From an uncultured Robinsoniella sp. (GTDB lineage Bacteria > Bacillota > Clostridia > Lachnospirales > Lachnospiraceae), in contig UQCR01000007.1 in NCBI GenBank assembly GCA_900539655.1, forward strand, positions 48,488-112,487: DNA of 64,000 nt, read 5' to 3'. The notes below the pieces were generated by a model. That model worked only from the letters and a program-made list of their open reading frames with translations. It ran no database searches and was not told the DNA's origin. A program made the translations under genes and the position numbers. Below, piece after piece: positions 1 through 7,977 of the stretch. The first letter of the stretch is position 1, and each line of letters begins with the position of its first letter.

Positions 1-416
1 TAAAGACACTTCTCACGGGAAGTAAAATTATTTTTACCAATGAAGTGGAACGGGAAATGATTGAAAAAATATATGGTTTTGAAGACATCACGAAGCTGTT
101 TGAAATAGGGAGGGCAGATGTGATTGTAACTACTATGGGCAAAGACGGAAGCATCTGCTATGAGAGAACTCCGCAAGGGATTTGCACCCGGAAAATAGGC
201 ATCTGTGAGGCAGAGCATATTGTCGATGCTACAGGTTCCGGAGATGCTTATATGGCGGGATTTCTCTACGGCTATTTAAGAGGGATGGAGAGTGTGGAGT
301 GCTGCAGGCTTGGAAGCGTGCTGTCCTGGTTTGTACTGCAGGCGGAAGGGTGCTGTACGAATCTTCCTACGGAAGAGCAGTTTCTGGAAAAGTATCGGGA
401 GATTCGGTCATGTTAG
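1..416 (+). CDS. PfkB-family sugar kinase, C-terminal part (cut by window edge)
   Basis: The reading frame is open from base 3 of the window, so the gene begins upstream; the GTG at 45 is internal. The visible ~138 residues carry the second PfkB signature, with DATGSGDAYMAGF around nt 225-265. Its GxGD supplies the anion hole and catalytic Asp of ribokinase-like kinases. The family phosphorylates sugars, nucleosides or sugar phosphates with ATP in the cytosol. The stop lies 54 bp before a nucleoside phosphorylase, so the two are probably co-transcribed, and the substrate may be a nucleoside or its sugar. Substrate specificity cannot be read because the N-terminal half is missing. Confidence 0.85.
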   Translation, partial: KTLLTGSKIIFTNEVEREMIEKIYGFEDITKLFEIGRADVIVTTMGKDGSICYERTPQGICTRKIGICEAEHIVDATGSGDAYMAGFLYGYLRGMESVECCRLGSVLSWFVLQAEGCCTNLPTEEQFLEKYREIRSC

Positions 417-470
417 GAAATTTAAGAATATTAAGAGCATAATAAATGGATTTAGCAAAGGAGGTAGTCA

Positions 471-1235
471 ATGAACACATTATACTTAGGAGCGGACCGT
501 TCCAGTATTGCAAAATATGTATTGTTTTCGGGGGATCCCTGGAGAGTGGATGTATTGAAACAATATCTTGAGGAGCCGGTACATGTGGCTTTCCAGAGGG
601 AGTTTAATACATACACAGGTATCTATAAAGGAGTTCCGGTTACGGTAACTTCAACCGGAATTGGTGCACCTTCAGCAGCAATTGCCCTGGAAGAAATGTA
701 TGAAGCGGGCATGGAGGTAGCAGTCCGAATGGGAACCGTAATGGGACTGCAGGACGATTTACTGGGGAAATTCATCATTCCTGTTGCGGCTATGAGAAGA
801 GAGAGCACCAGTCTGACTTATGTAGAAGAGTCTTATCCGGCAGTTGCGGATATCGAACTGGTCAATGCAATGAATGAAACTGTGACCCGGATGGGTGCAA
901 AATACGTCAATGGCATCAACTGTACGATGGATGGGTTTTACAGTCAGATGCATGATTCCCGGTTTTCACTGGAAGCCGGCAGAGATATGTCAGAAACCTT
1001 TCTTGAACTCAAGAAATTAAAAGTGACAGGAATCGATATGGAATCCTCCTGTCTGCTGACAGTTGGAAGGCTTATGGGAGTTAAAACCTGTATTGTAACC
1101 ATGACTACTGTATTAGAAAACTTAAAGGAAACATTGCAGGGACAGGCCAGAAAAGATGCAGAAGATCTGCTTTGCAGAACTGTACTGGAAGGAATTTACC
1201 AGTATGATCAGAACCAGAAAAAAATTGCAGAATGA
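471..1235 (+). CDS. Nucleoside phosphorylase, uridine phosphorylase-like
   Basis: A 254-residue protein of the PNP/UDP phosphorylase superfamily (NP-I), which cleaves nucleosides with phosphate to base plus (deoxy)ribose 1-phosphate. FSGDPWRVD near residue 20 is the phosphate-binding GDP/R region. RMGTVMGL near residue 87 is the conserved R-x-GT phosphate loop, and GIDMESS near residue 190 is the ME motif that contacts ribose. The length fits the family. An AAAGGAGGT ribosome binding site precedes the ATG. It sits between a PfkB kinase and a BtpA/SgcQ protein. Its last codons form the first unit of the downstream minisatellite. The exact nucleoside is not predictable from sequence. Confidence 0.85.
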   Translation: MNTLYLGADRSSIAKYVLFSGDPWRVDVLKQYLEEPVHVAFQREFNTYTGIYKGVPVTVTSTGIGAPSAAIALEEMYEAGMEVAVRMGTVMGLQDDLLGKFIIPVAAMRRESTSLTYVEESYPAVADIELVNAMNETVTRMGAKYVNGINCTMDGFYSQMHDSRFSLEAGRDMSETFLELKKLKVTGIDMESSCLLTVGRLMGVKTCIVTMTTVLENLKETLQGQARKDAEDLLCRTVLEGIYQYDQNQKKIAE

Positions 1236-1470
1236 GTGATAAAGAGAAGAGTTTGCAGAATGGGTGATAAAGAGAAGAAGTTTGTAGAATAAATGAGAAA
1301 GAAAAGCAATTTGCAGAATGAATGAGATAGAGTGAAATTTGCAAATAAACGAGAAAGAAAAGGGTTTGCAAAACGAGTCTTAAAGAGAAGAAGTTTGCAG
1401 ATTAAATGAGTAAGAGAAGAAATATGCGAAATGAATTAAGAAAGGAAGTTTGCAGAATGAATGAAAAACA
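1224..1470 (+). repeat. Degenerate 26-29 bp minisatellite joining two genes
   Basis: About nine imperfect tandem units begin TTTGCAGAATGAATGA and continue with a purine-rich tail such as AAAGAGAAGAAG. The first unit is the 3' end of the nucleoside phosphorylase (its last Ala-Glu and stop). The last unit contains the start codon of the BtpA/SgcQ gene, and a variant of its purine tail (AAAGGAAG) supplies that gene's ribosome binding site. Unit length varies between 26 and 29 bp, so the array is diverged. Confidence 0.8.
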
Positions 1471-2254
1471 GATATTTACAACAAATACAAAAACAATCAT
1501 AGGCATGGTTCATTGTCTGCCGCTGCCGGGAACAGCGGGATTTGGCGGTGATTATGAGCAGATTTTAAAACGTGCCGTAGAAGATGCCGTGACTTTGGAA
1601 AAAGCAGGTGTGGATGCTGTGATTGTGGAAAATATGGGGGACACTCCATTTAGTGCATTGCTGAATACCGCTCAGACCGCAGCTTTATCGGCAGCAGCAA
1701 TGGAAGTACGCAGAGCAGTAAAGATTCCAATCGGTATTGATGCAGCATTTAACGACTGTAAGGCGTCCCTGGCCATTGCGGGTATCACAGGTGCAGACTT
1801 TGTTCGTGTTCCGGTATTTGTGGATACGGTGGTATTTACGGATGGATTTATTATGCCTTGCGCAAAGGAATGTATGGAATACAGAAGCCAGCTGAACTTA
1901 TCTCATGTTAAGATTCTGGCGGATGTTCAGGTTAAACATGCACACATGCTTCTGCCACATATTGCAGTGGAGCAGTCAGCAAAAGAAGCAGCAGCTAACG
2001 GAGCAGATGCGATCATCGTCACCGGCAGTGAAATCGGAGTGGAAACCCCAATTGATATGATTGCCCGTGTGAAAAAATCAGTTTCACTTCCGGTATTTGC
2101 AGGAAGCGGTGTAAATGCCGCTAATATCAGCGAACAGATGCAGACGGCAGACGGAGCTATTATAGGTTCCAGCATGAAAAAGGACGGAATCCTTACAAAT
2201 CCCATTGATTATCAGCTTGTTCGGGAAGTGATGGATGGGTTAGGGCGTATTTGA
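1457..2254 (+). CDS. BtpA/SgcQ family TIM-barrel protein
   Basis: The protein starting MNEKQIFTTNTKTIIGMVHC is about 265 residues and matches the BtpA/SgcQ family (COG0434), predicted TIM-barrel enzymes of unresolved activity. Recognisable parts are IIGMVHCLPLPG at the N-terminus, AVIVENMGD, FVRVPVFVDTVV, ADVQVKHAHML and the C-terminal phosphate-type loops VTGSEIG and FAGSGVNAANI. An upstream in-frame ATG at 1406 lies inside the minisatellite. I prefer 1457 because AAAGGAAG lies 8 nt upstream and family similarity begins there. BtpA was named from cyanobacterial photosystem I biogenesis, but bacterial relatives such as SgcQ sit in sugar or nucleoside operons, which matches this context. Confidence 0.82.
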   Translation: MNEKQIFTTNTKTIIGMVHCLPLPGTAGFGGDYEQILKRAVEDAVTLEKAGVDAVIVENMGDTPFSALLNTAQTAALSAAAMEVRRAVKIPIGIDAAFNDCKASLAIAGITGADFVRVPVFVDTVVFTDGFIMPCAKECMEYRSQLNLSHVKILADVQVKHAHMLLPHIAVEQSAKEAAANGADAIIVTGSEIGVETPIDMIARVKKSVSLPVFAGSGVNAANISEQMQTADGAIIGSSMKKDGILTNPIDYQLVREVMDGLGRI

Positions 2255-2347
2255 ACATTCATTCCCGCCATCTGCACGTCCCGCGATGTGGTATAAATGT
2301 AGTAAGTTTAAGGTAAAACGGAATTTAATTAATAGAAGAGTGAGGTA

Positions 2348-3502
2348 ATGAAAATGATGAGACCTATGAAATTAGCCGGAAGCCAGCTCCTGTTCGGAGA
2401 GGGCTGCCTGGAACATATAAGAACGTTGGAATATAAAAGAGTTACGATTGTACTTGGTGGCTCCAGTATGCAAAAAAGCGGAATGCTCAAGAAGGTAAAA
2501 GGATTATTTGAAGAGAATGGGGCAGTTGTTTCCGTGATCGAGGGAGTAGAGCCGGATCCTACATTTGCAACAGTATTAAGAGGTGCGAAAGATATGCAGG
2601 ATGCAGAGCCGGATCTGATTGTAGCGCTGGGAGGCGGCTCTGTTATGGATGCAGCTAAAACCATGTGGATTTATTATGAAAATCCCGAGCTTCAGAAACT
2701 GGAAGAAGTTTTACCGCCAAATCCATTTCCTAAGTTAAGGACAAAAGCACACTTCTGCTGTATCCCATCCACCGCCGGGACAGCCAGTGAGGTTTCCCGT
2801 TCTGTTGTAATCTCCGATAATGAAACCGGAATGAAACATGGAATTGGAAATATGGAAATGATGCCGGATATAGCCATCTGTGATCCGGAAGTCACGGTCT
2901 CCATGCCGCCGCGTATTACGGCGGAGACGGGAATGGATGCCCTGACCCATGCAATCGAAGCGTTGGTTTCTACCAGGGCAAATTATATAGGGGATATTCT
3001 GGCTGGCAGGGCAGCTTTAGATATTATGGAATATTTACCCCAGGCTTATGAAAATGGGCAGAATCTTGCTGTAAGAGAGAAGATGCTGAATGCCTCAATG
3101 GCAGCAGGCATTGCATTTACAAATGTTTCACTTGGCATTGTTCATTCCATGGCACATACTTTGGGCGGTTTCTTTCATGTTCCCCACGGGTTGGGAGATG
3201 CTATGCTGTTACCTTATATCATTCGTTTCAACAGCCAGGATGAGAGAGCAGAAAAAATTTATAACGAACTGGCACAAAAAGCAGGGGGAGAAAATCTGGC
3301 GGATATGATTGCAAAGCTTAATGAACAGCTTCATATCCCGGCATGTTTCCATGAAATTATAGAGGATGAGGAAAAATATAACAGTCTTATAGCTGTAATG
3401 GCTAAGACCGCAATGGAAGATGGCTGTACCAAAACCAATCCGGTCATCCCGTCATTAGAACAGTTTATTGAATTATTTAAAAAGGCATATAAAGGAGAAT
3501 AG
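2348..3502 (+). CDS. Iron-containing alcohol dehydrogenase
   Basis: A 384-residue group III (Fe-dependent) alcohol dehydrogenase that interconverts an aldehyde or ketone and an alcohol with NAD(P)H. The dinucleotide loop GGGSVMDAAK is near residue 97. The metal-binding stretch includes GMDALTHAIEA (His), IVHSMAHTLGG and HVPHGLGDAM with the expected His residues. AGTASEVSRS is the usual nicotinamide-side loop. GTGAGGT precedes the ATG; a second in-frame ATG 6 nt later is possible. The gene sits 4 nt upstream of the TrpA-like gene, so translation is likely coupled. It could reduce the aldehyde released by that putative lyase (inference). Confidence 0.9.
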   Translation: MKMMRPMKLAGSQLLFGEGCLEHIRTLEYKRVTIVLGGSSMQKSGMLKKVKGLFEENGAVVSVIEGVEPDPTFATVLRGAKDMQDAEPDLIVALGGGSVMDAAKTMWIYYENPELQKLEEVLPPNPFPKLRTKAHFCCIPSTAGTASEVSRSVVISDNETGMKHGIGNMEMMPDIAICDPEVTVSMPPRITAETGMDALTHAIEALVSTRANYIGDILAGRAALDIMEYLPQAYENGQNLAVREKMLNASMAAGIAFTNVSLGIVHSMAHTLGGFFHVPHGLGDAMLLPYIIRFNSQDERAEKIYNELAQKAGGENLADMIAKLNEQLHIPACFHEIIEDEEKYNSLIAVMAKTAMEDGCTKTNPVIPSLEQFIELFKKAYKGE

Positions 3503-3506
3503 AGTT

Positions 3507-4220
3507 ATGGAAATTATTTGTTACTTATCAAACGGATATCCAACATTGGAACACAGTTATGAAATGGCAATTGAATATGCAGATGCCGGATGCGGGATGA
3601 TTGAAATTGACTTTCCCTCCCGGGATCCATATCTGGAAGGAGACTACATAGCAGGGAGAATGGCAAAGTCACTGGAAGTATGCGATGACTATGACAAATA
3701 CATGGAAAGCATTGTAGCAGTGCAAAAAAGGCTTCCCAACGTTCAACTGCTGGTATTGGCATATGAAAACACGGTAGAGGAAATCGGTACGGATAAATTC
3801 ATCCGTTTTTGCCTGGATAACAATTTAAAAGATATTCTCCTGGTTGGATTAAAAGACAATGTCATCAAAGACAAATTCATGGATGCGGGACTGAGAGTAT
3901 CCTGCTACGTTCAATATCACATGCTTGCAGAAGAAATTGAAATGGCTGAGAAGTCAAATGGTTTTGTCTATATGCAGGCGAAGCCAACCGGAAATATCAA
4001 CCCACAGTATCCAGCACTCTCCGATTGCATAGCGTATCTGCGTGCCTGCGGCATTGAACGGCCAATTTACTGTGGTGTAGGTGTACATGCACCGGAAGAT
4101 GTAAAAATGGTAAAAGAGGCCGGAGGAGATGCGGCATTTGTGGGAAGTACGATTCTAAAACTCCATGAAGACATTCCGGCACTAAAGGAAATGATTGGTA
4201 AGTTCGCTGCGCAGTGTTAG
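3507..4220 (+). CDS. TrpA-like protein (stand-alone tryptophan synthase alpha homologue)
   Basis: A 237-residue TIM-barrel protein of the tryptophan synthase alpha family, which carries out retro-aldol cleavage of indole-3-glycerol phosphate. Seen: SNGYPT at the N-terminus, MIEIDFPSRDP, the phosphate-binding loops CGVGVHAPEDV and AAFVGSTILK. Aligned to TrpA, catalytic Glu49 is Glu33 here, but catalytic Asp60 is replaced by Glu44 (YLEGD instead of LADGP). No trpB or other trp gene is nearby. The start at 3507 is chosen over an in-frame ATG at 3468 because AAAGGAG lies just upstream and the earlier start would overlap the dehydrogenase. It is probably a lyase acting on another phosphorylated substrate. 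True indole production is less likely. Confidence 0.75.
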   Translation: MEIICYLSNGYPTLEHSYEMAIEYADAGCGMIEIDFPSRDPYLEGDYIAGRMAKSLEVCDDYDKYMESIVAVQKRLPNVQLLVLAYENTVEEIGTDKFIRFCLDNNLKDILLVGLKDNVIKDKFMDAGLRVSCYVQYHMLAEEIEMAEKSNGFVYMQAKPTGNINPQYPALSDCIAYLRACGIERPIYCGVGVHAPEDVKMVKEAGGDAAFVGSTILKLHEDIPALKEMIGKFAAQC

Positions 4221-4331
4221 CCATTTTATATGTGATGCACAGCTGCCAGAAAGCAATTTTTATACAGACTTAAGAGGTTTGGGAAAGATCAGAGTCTAAG
4301 ACATGCTCTTGGAAAGGAAAAGGTGTGAAAT

Positions 4332-4802
4332 ATGAAACAGGAAGGAACTGCCCGGAGTATATCAATCATTACTCTGGGTGTAGAAGATGTAGAGCGTTCG
4401 ATTGCATTTTATGAAGCACTGGGATGGGAGCTTTCTCCGGATTCTGATCCGAAGATGTGTACCTTTATGCTCACCAGCAATATCGTATTGGGATTAGTTC
4501 CCTACGATTTTCTGGCAAATGACGCGCAGCTTCCCGTATCGCCTAAGAAACCATATAATGGGTTCACATTGGCTATAAACGGTTCAGATAAAGAAGAAGT
4601 GGATGCCTTATTTGCAAAAGCAATACAAGCAGGAGGAAGTTCCCACCAGCTGCCACAGTGGAAAGATTGGGGAGGCTATGACGGATATTCCGGTTATTTC
4701 CTGGATCCGGATGGATACCCGTGGGAAGTGGCGTATGCACCATTCTTGAGGCTTTCGGAAGATAGAAGATTGCTGCCGAAGACGCCGGGTGAGGAGATTT
4801 AA
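4332..4802 (+). CDS. VOC (glyoxalase/bleomycin-resistance fold) family protein
   Basis: A 156-residue vicinal-oxygen-chelate protein. The two beta-alpha-beta-beta-beta modules are seen as ISIITLGVEDVERSIAFYEALGWE near the N-terminus and GYSGYFLDPDGYPWEVAYAP near residue 125. FLDPDGYPWEV is the usual motif around the second metal ligand (Glu). Substrates of this family range from methylglyoxal-glutathione adducts to extradiol dioxygenase substrates, so the reaction is open. It lies 111 bp after the TrpA-like gene, with AAGGAAAAGGTG upstream. It may be the last gene of the upstream cluster or an independent unit. Confidence 0.85.
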   Translation: MKQEGTARSISIITLGVEDVERSIAFYEALGWELSPDSDPKMCTFMLTSNIVLGLVPYDFLANDAQLPVSPKKPYNGFTLAINGSDKEEVDALFAKAIQAGGSSHQLPQWKDWGGYDGYSGYFLDPDGYPWEVAYAPFLRLSEDRRLLPKTPGEEI

Positions 4803-4918
4803 TAAAGCGTAGGAAAGATGCTGTTAAAAGGCAGATGAAGGATACTGCTATAAGCGCGGGCATTATATATTTATAGCGGAGCTTCAAAATGCAGTGAGAA
4901 ATATAAGTATTGCAGAAT

Positions 4919-5096
4919 TAGCACTGAATATATAATTTTGGGTTCTTTCTGAACTCTGGGTATAATATAATTATGGCAAGAAATAGCAAAGGAGCGTCAA
5001 GTCTGTATTCATTACAGATTTAACGCTCCTATTGGGATTTCAGAAAGCCCATATTACCCAAAGATCAGAAAGAACCTAGTTTTATATTCGGTGCTA
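4919..5096 (+). repeat. Palindromic MITE-like element, ~178 bp
   Basis: Long imperfect terminal inverted repeats face each other: about 4919-4966 (TAGCACTGAATATATAATTT then GGGTTCTTTCTGA) and 5052-5096 (its reverse complement, TCAGAAAGAACC then GAATATAAAAC on the other strand). Between them lies a second hairpin, GGAGCGT at 4991 pairing with ACGCTCC ending at 5029. The whole can fold into one cruciform-like structure and encodes nothing. No second copy was noticed in the window. Confidence 0.7.
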
Positions 5097-5277
5097 TATT
5101 TTTACCTGTCAAAATTGTTGAAAATGCCCGGAATAAAGTTAATATGGACATGCCAGAAGGCCTGGAGAATGATGAGGGTGTGGGTAAAATTACAATAAAT
5201 ATCTATATTAGGATAAGAATATCTATATCCTTACCAGCCCCTCACATCTTACAAATTTATATAATCACAGAACGATT

Positions 5278-5345
5278 AAATACTAAGATTATTTATTCGA
5301 TTATTTAGTATTTAATTTGACAAAATATTCCATATATAATATAAT
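5278..5345 (+). promoter_or_regulatory. cas operon promoter with upstream dyad
   Basis: TTGACA (5317-5322), a 17-bp spacer and TATAAT (5340-5345) form a consensus sigma-A promoter about 135 bp upstream of cas6. Immediately upstream is an inverted repeat, AAATACTAA (5278-5286) and TTAGTATTT (5305-5313), ending 3 bp before the -35 box, which could bind a regulator. Confidence 0.75.
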
Positions 5346-5479
5346 ATTACTGTGAAATTTACACAAATTAATGAAAGAAATTTAAATTTTATTGATCTAA
5401 AAATATAAATATTTTTCGATAAATTTACGAGGATCCATATCATTTAAATTTACTTATCAATGGGAGGAGTGAGTTTTAA

Positions 5480-6172
5480 TTGCTAGTTTTTGAATACCAG
5501 CTTCGTATACGTCTGTTGGAAAATATGGACTATGCTAAAGCTACCGGAACAATCGCCTATTTCCTGGATAGTGCGCTTGGAAAAACAGATGAATTTCTGG
5601 AATTACATAACAGAAGAGAATTTAAATATTATGTTTATGATCTTCCGTATCCATGTGAGAAAGACGGAATTTATCAACAGGGCAAGATATATGTTATGAG
5701 GATTCGAACAGTTCGGCAGGAACTTGCGGAATATTTTTCGAATATGCTTTGCCATCATTCGTCAAAAGAAATTGTGGGATTAAATGGCGAAATAAAAATT
5801 ATTCAGCAGAAAGTATTAGAAAAAATTTACACTTTAACACCAGTTGTAATTAAGACAGAATATGGTTACTGGCGTGATCAGATGAATGTTCAGGAGTTTG
5901 AAAAACGTTTGAAAGTAAATCTGGTTAAAAAGTATAATCAGTTAATGGGTGAAAAATTGGATGAAGATTTTTCACTTTATGATTATATAGAGTTTAAAAA
6001 TAAAGTACCGGTGCGTGTGCCTTATAAGGGTATCACTTTGTTAGGCGATAAGGTTAATATGATTGTATCGAAAAATCCTACGGCACAAAAATTATGGTAC
6101 ATGGCGATAGGAACTGGAATTGGAGAAAATAATGCCCGAGGAGCGGGCTTTATTAATTATCGGTATTTGTAG
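5480..6172 (+). CDS. cas6: Cas6 CRISPR RNA endoribonuclease (type I-B)
   Basis: A 230-residue RAMP-fold nuclease that cuts pre-crRNA within repeats. The C-terminus has the Cas6 glycine-rich loop GIGENNARGAGFINYRY near residue 213. It starts with TTG; GGGAGGAGTGAG lies 7-18 nt upstream and no better ATG fits the frame. It is the first gene of the type I-B operon, and cas8b follows 15 bp later. Cutting 8 nt from the repeat 3' end would leave the AUUGAAAC handle found in the array repeats. The catalytic His typical of Cas6 was not assigned with certainty. Confidence 0.88.
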   Translation: MLVFEYQLRIRLLENMDYAKATGTIAYFLDSALGKTDEFLELHNRREFKYYVYDLPYPCEKDGIYQQGKIYVMRIRTVRQELAEYFSNMLCHHSSKEIVGLNGEIKIIQQKVLEKIYTLTPVVIKTEYGYWRDQMNVQEFEKRLKVNLVKKYNQLMGEKLDEDFSLYDYIEFKNKVPVRVPYKGITLLGDKVNMIVSKNPTAQKLWYMAIGTGIGENNARGAGFINYRYL

Positions 6173-6187
6173 CAAAGGGGTGATCAG

Positions 6188-6706
6188 GTGTTACAGGAAG
6201 CTATGGAAGTTTTTCAGCAGATTCTCCAGGAAAAAGGAGACAGGCTGGTGCTGGATGAATATGTTCCCAAGGAGGGGACCTATCGGATTATAAAGTTGAC
6301 GGAAGATAGCTATGAGATCGAGAAGACATTAGAGATTTGGTATGACAGAAAAAATGATGAAATAATAGGAAAGACGGATTCAATTTATGATAAACTTTGT
6401 TACATGGATTATTGTACTAAACTTGTAGATACGAATAAATCATTAGGAGTAAAGAAAATTATTCATTCTAATAACTATTTGTCTTTATGGGTGAAGAAAG
6501 AAAGCTTAGTGGAAAAAAAGATAACAAAAGGGGTATTAGATTCTTATTATAATTTTTGTGAAAATCCAGTAGTGAGGTATGCTAAGAAAGATTTAAAATC
6601 AAAGAAATTATATGAAGCCACAGAGAAGGAACTGGGTAAACCTAACATAACGCTAATTAAAAAATTAGACAATGTATCTCTGAAAAGGATATTTGGGAAA
6701 ATATAG
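6188..6706 (+). CDS. cas8b: Cas8b (TM1802/Csh1 family), N-terminal part of a frameshifted gene
   Basis: This 172-residue frame matches the start of type I-B Cas8b large subunits: LQEAMEVFQQILQEKGDRLVLDEYVPKEGTYR. It stops at a TAG at 6704-6706. The -1 frame has no stop from about 6682 through the next open frame at 6769, and there reads ENIDLNRKGYLKFFFVLDDW, a natural Cas8b continuation. A single-base loss somewhere in about 6660-6700 therefore splits one gene into two. Cas8b normally recognises the PAM and opens the target DNA in Cascade. If real, the frameshift would impair interference. A sequencing error or recoding cannot be excluded. Confidence 0.8.
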   Translation: MLQEAMEVFQQILQEKGDRLVLDEYVPKEGTYRIIKLTEDSYEIEKTLEIWYDRKNDEIIGKTDSIYDKLCYMDYCTKLVDTNKSLGVKKIIHSNNYLSLWVKKESLVEKKITKGVLDSYYNFCENPVVRYAKKDLKSKKLYEATEKELGKPNITLIKKLDNVSLKRIFGKI

Positions 6707-6768
6707 ACCTAAATCGGAAAGGATATTTAAAATTCTTTTTTGTCTTAGACGATTGGGAAGAGACAAAA

Positions 6769-7977
6769 ATGCTATATAAATGTGAAAGCAATCGTTACTT
6801 ATTTCTGAATATTTTTAATAATAATAAATATAATGAAATGGAATCGGAAGAAATACTAGGTTTTCCAAATGATAATATGGGTATGAATACAAAAAAACCA
6901 TTTCTTGCAAATAGGACAAGAAAAGTAACACTTCCTTGTCTTATGGATAAAAACCAAGCGATACTGCGGACAAAACTATTTGACTATTTAATGGGACTTG
7001 CATCTAGAGGGAAAGTTAATGTTTACATTAATGCAGAGCAATTGTGGATTAGGGGTTATTCCAATTCAGAAGAACCCCAAGGAGTACGCAACGGATATTT
7101 TCTTCGTCTTAAAAAGGGTACGGAAGTTGAAATTCATCAGGGTGATACAATCAGTCAATATAATACAAATTTAAAACCAATATTTGTATTAAAAAATGTC
7201 ATTGGTATTTCTGATAAAACTTTGGAAAAATATGATCTACAGTATAATACTACTTATGATAAACTTTGGAAGCTAAAGAGTATTATAGATCAAACCTTTT
7301 TTGAAAATAAGTTGTCAAATAATTTCTTTACAGAAGCTAAGGATATTTCAATTTCGGATGGTGTGCTAAAGAGAACGCTATTAGAAAGCAGAGATCGCTT
7401 GTTTGCATGGTTTTGTAAAGGGAACGATACAAATCTGGAAACATTGCTGGATAAAATTACAATGGATCTTATAATTAATACTATTGAAAATGGAAAAGAT
7501 TTTTTAGCACAGAGGCAATTTAATCTAAGGTGGTCATTGTTTGATTATTTACATGGGAATAGGGGGATTGAGTTCAAGATGGAAAATATTAGAAAATTAT
7601 TACGAGAAAAAATAGAGTTAAAAGATGATTGGGAATTTGTATCGGCAGAAGAATTTAGCTATGCAGTTGGACAGATGGTTTCTTATCTGGTTTCTAGAAG
7701 TAAATCAAATAACAATTCGTCGACAATGATTAATGTATATTTAAATGCTAAAGGTTATGATGTTATAAAAAGTCGACTACTAGATCTTTATATGAAGTAT
7801 AATTATGATATTCCACATTTTCCGGACAAAAATAAAGCTGAAATAATATTTACTCATGTTATGTCTTATGCGTCAAAAGAAAATGAAGAACTGAGTAAGG
7901 AAATGATAGCGGCAGGATTTACTGCAACTTCACTCATTTACGATAAGAATAAACAGGAAAGTGGGGAAGAATTATGA
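6769..7977 (+). CDS. cas8b: Cas8b (TM1802/Csh1 family), C-terminal part
   Basis: A 402-residue frame that continues the preceding Cas8b fragment. Features typical of the family middle and C-terminus are MLYKCESNRYLFLNIFNNNKYNE near its start and a helical C-terminal domain (residues ~270-395) that in Cascade acts as the small subunit or precedes an internal start for Cas11. The local ATG at 6769 has only a weak GGGAAGAG upstream, and in-frame coding extends upstream without a stop to about 6682. This supports one broken gene rather than two. It overlaps cas7 by 4 bp (ATGA), so downstream translation remains coupled. Confidence 0.8.
   Translation: MLYKCESNRYLFLNIFNNNKYNEMESEEILGFPNDNMGMNTKKPFLANRTRKVTLPCLMDKNQAILRTKLFDYLMGLASRGKVNVYINAEQLWIRGYSNSEEPQGVRNGYFLRLKKGTEVEIHQGDTISQYNTNLKPIFVLKNVIGISDKTLEKYDLQYNTTYDKLWKLKSIIDQTFFENKLSNNFFTEAKDISISDGVLKRTLLESRDRLFAWFCKGNDTNLETLLDKITMDLIINTIENGKDFLAQRQFNLRWSLFDYLHGNRGIEFKMENIRKLLREKIELKDDWEFVSAEEFSYAVGQMVSYLVSRSKSNNNSSTMINVYLNAKGYDVIKSRLLDLYMKYNYDIPHFPDKNKAEIIFTHVMSYASKENEELSKEMIAAGFTATSLIYDKNKQESGEEL

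Noticed and set aside
3507..4220. Genuine tryptophan biosynthesis gene trpA
   Set aside because: No trp genes are nearby, catalytic Asp60 is replaced, and the neighbours are catabolic.
6680..6706. Programmed -1 frameshift in cas8b
   Set aside because: The junction has CTGAAAAGG and TTTGGGAAAATATAG but no in-frame X-XXY-YYZ slippery heptamer with an obvious stimulator, so a mutation or sequencing error is more likely.
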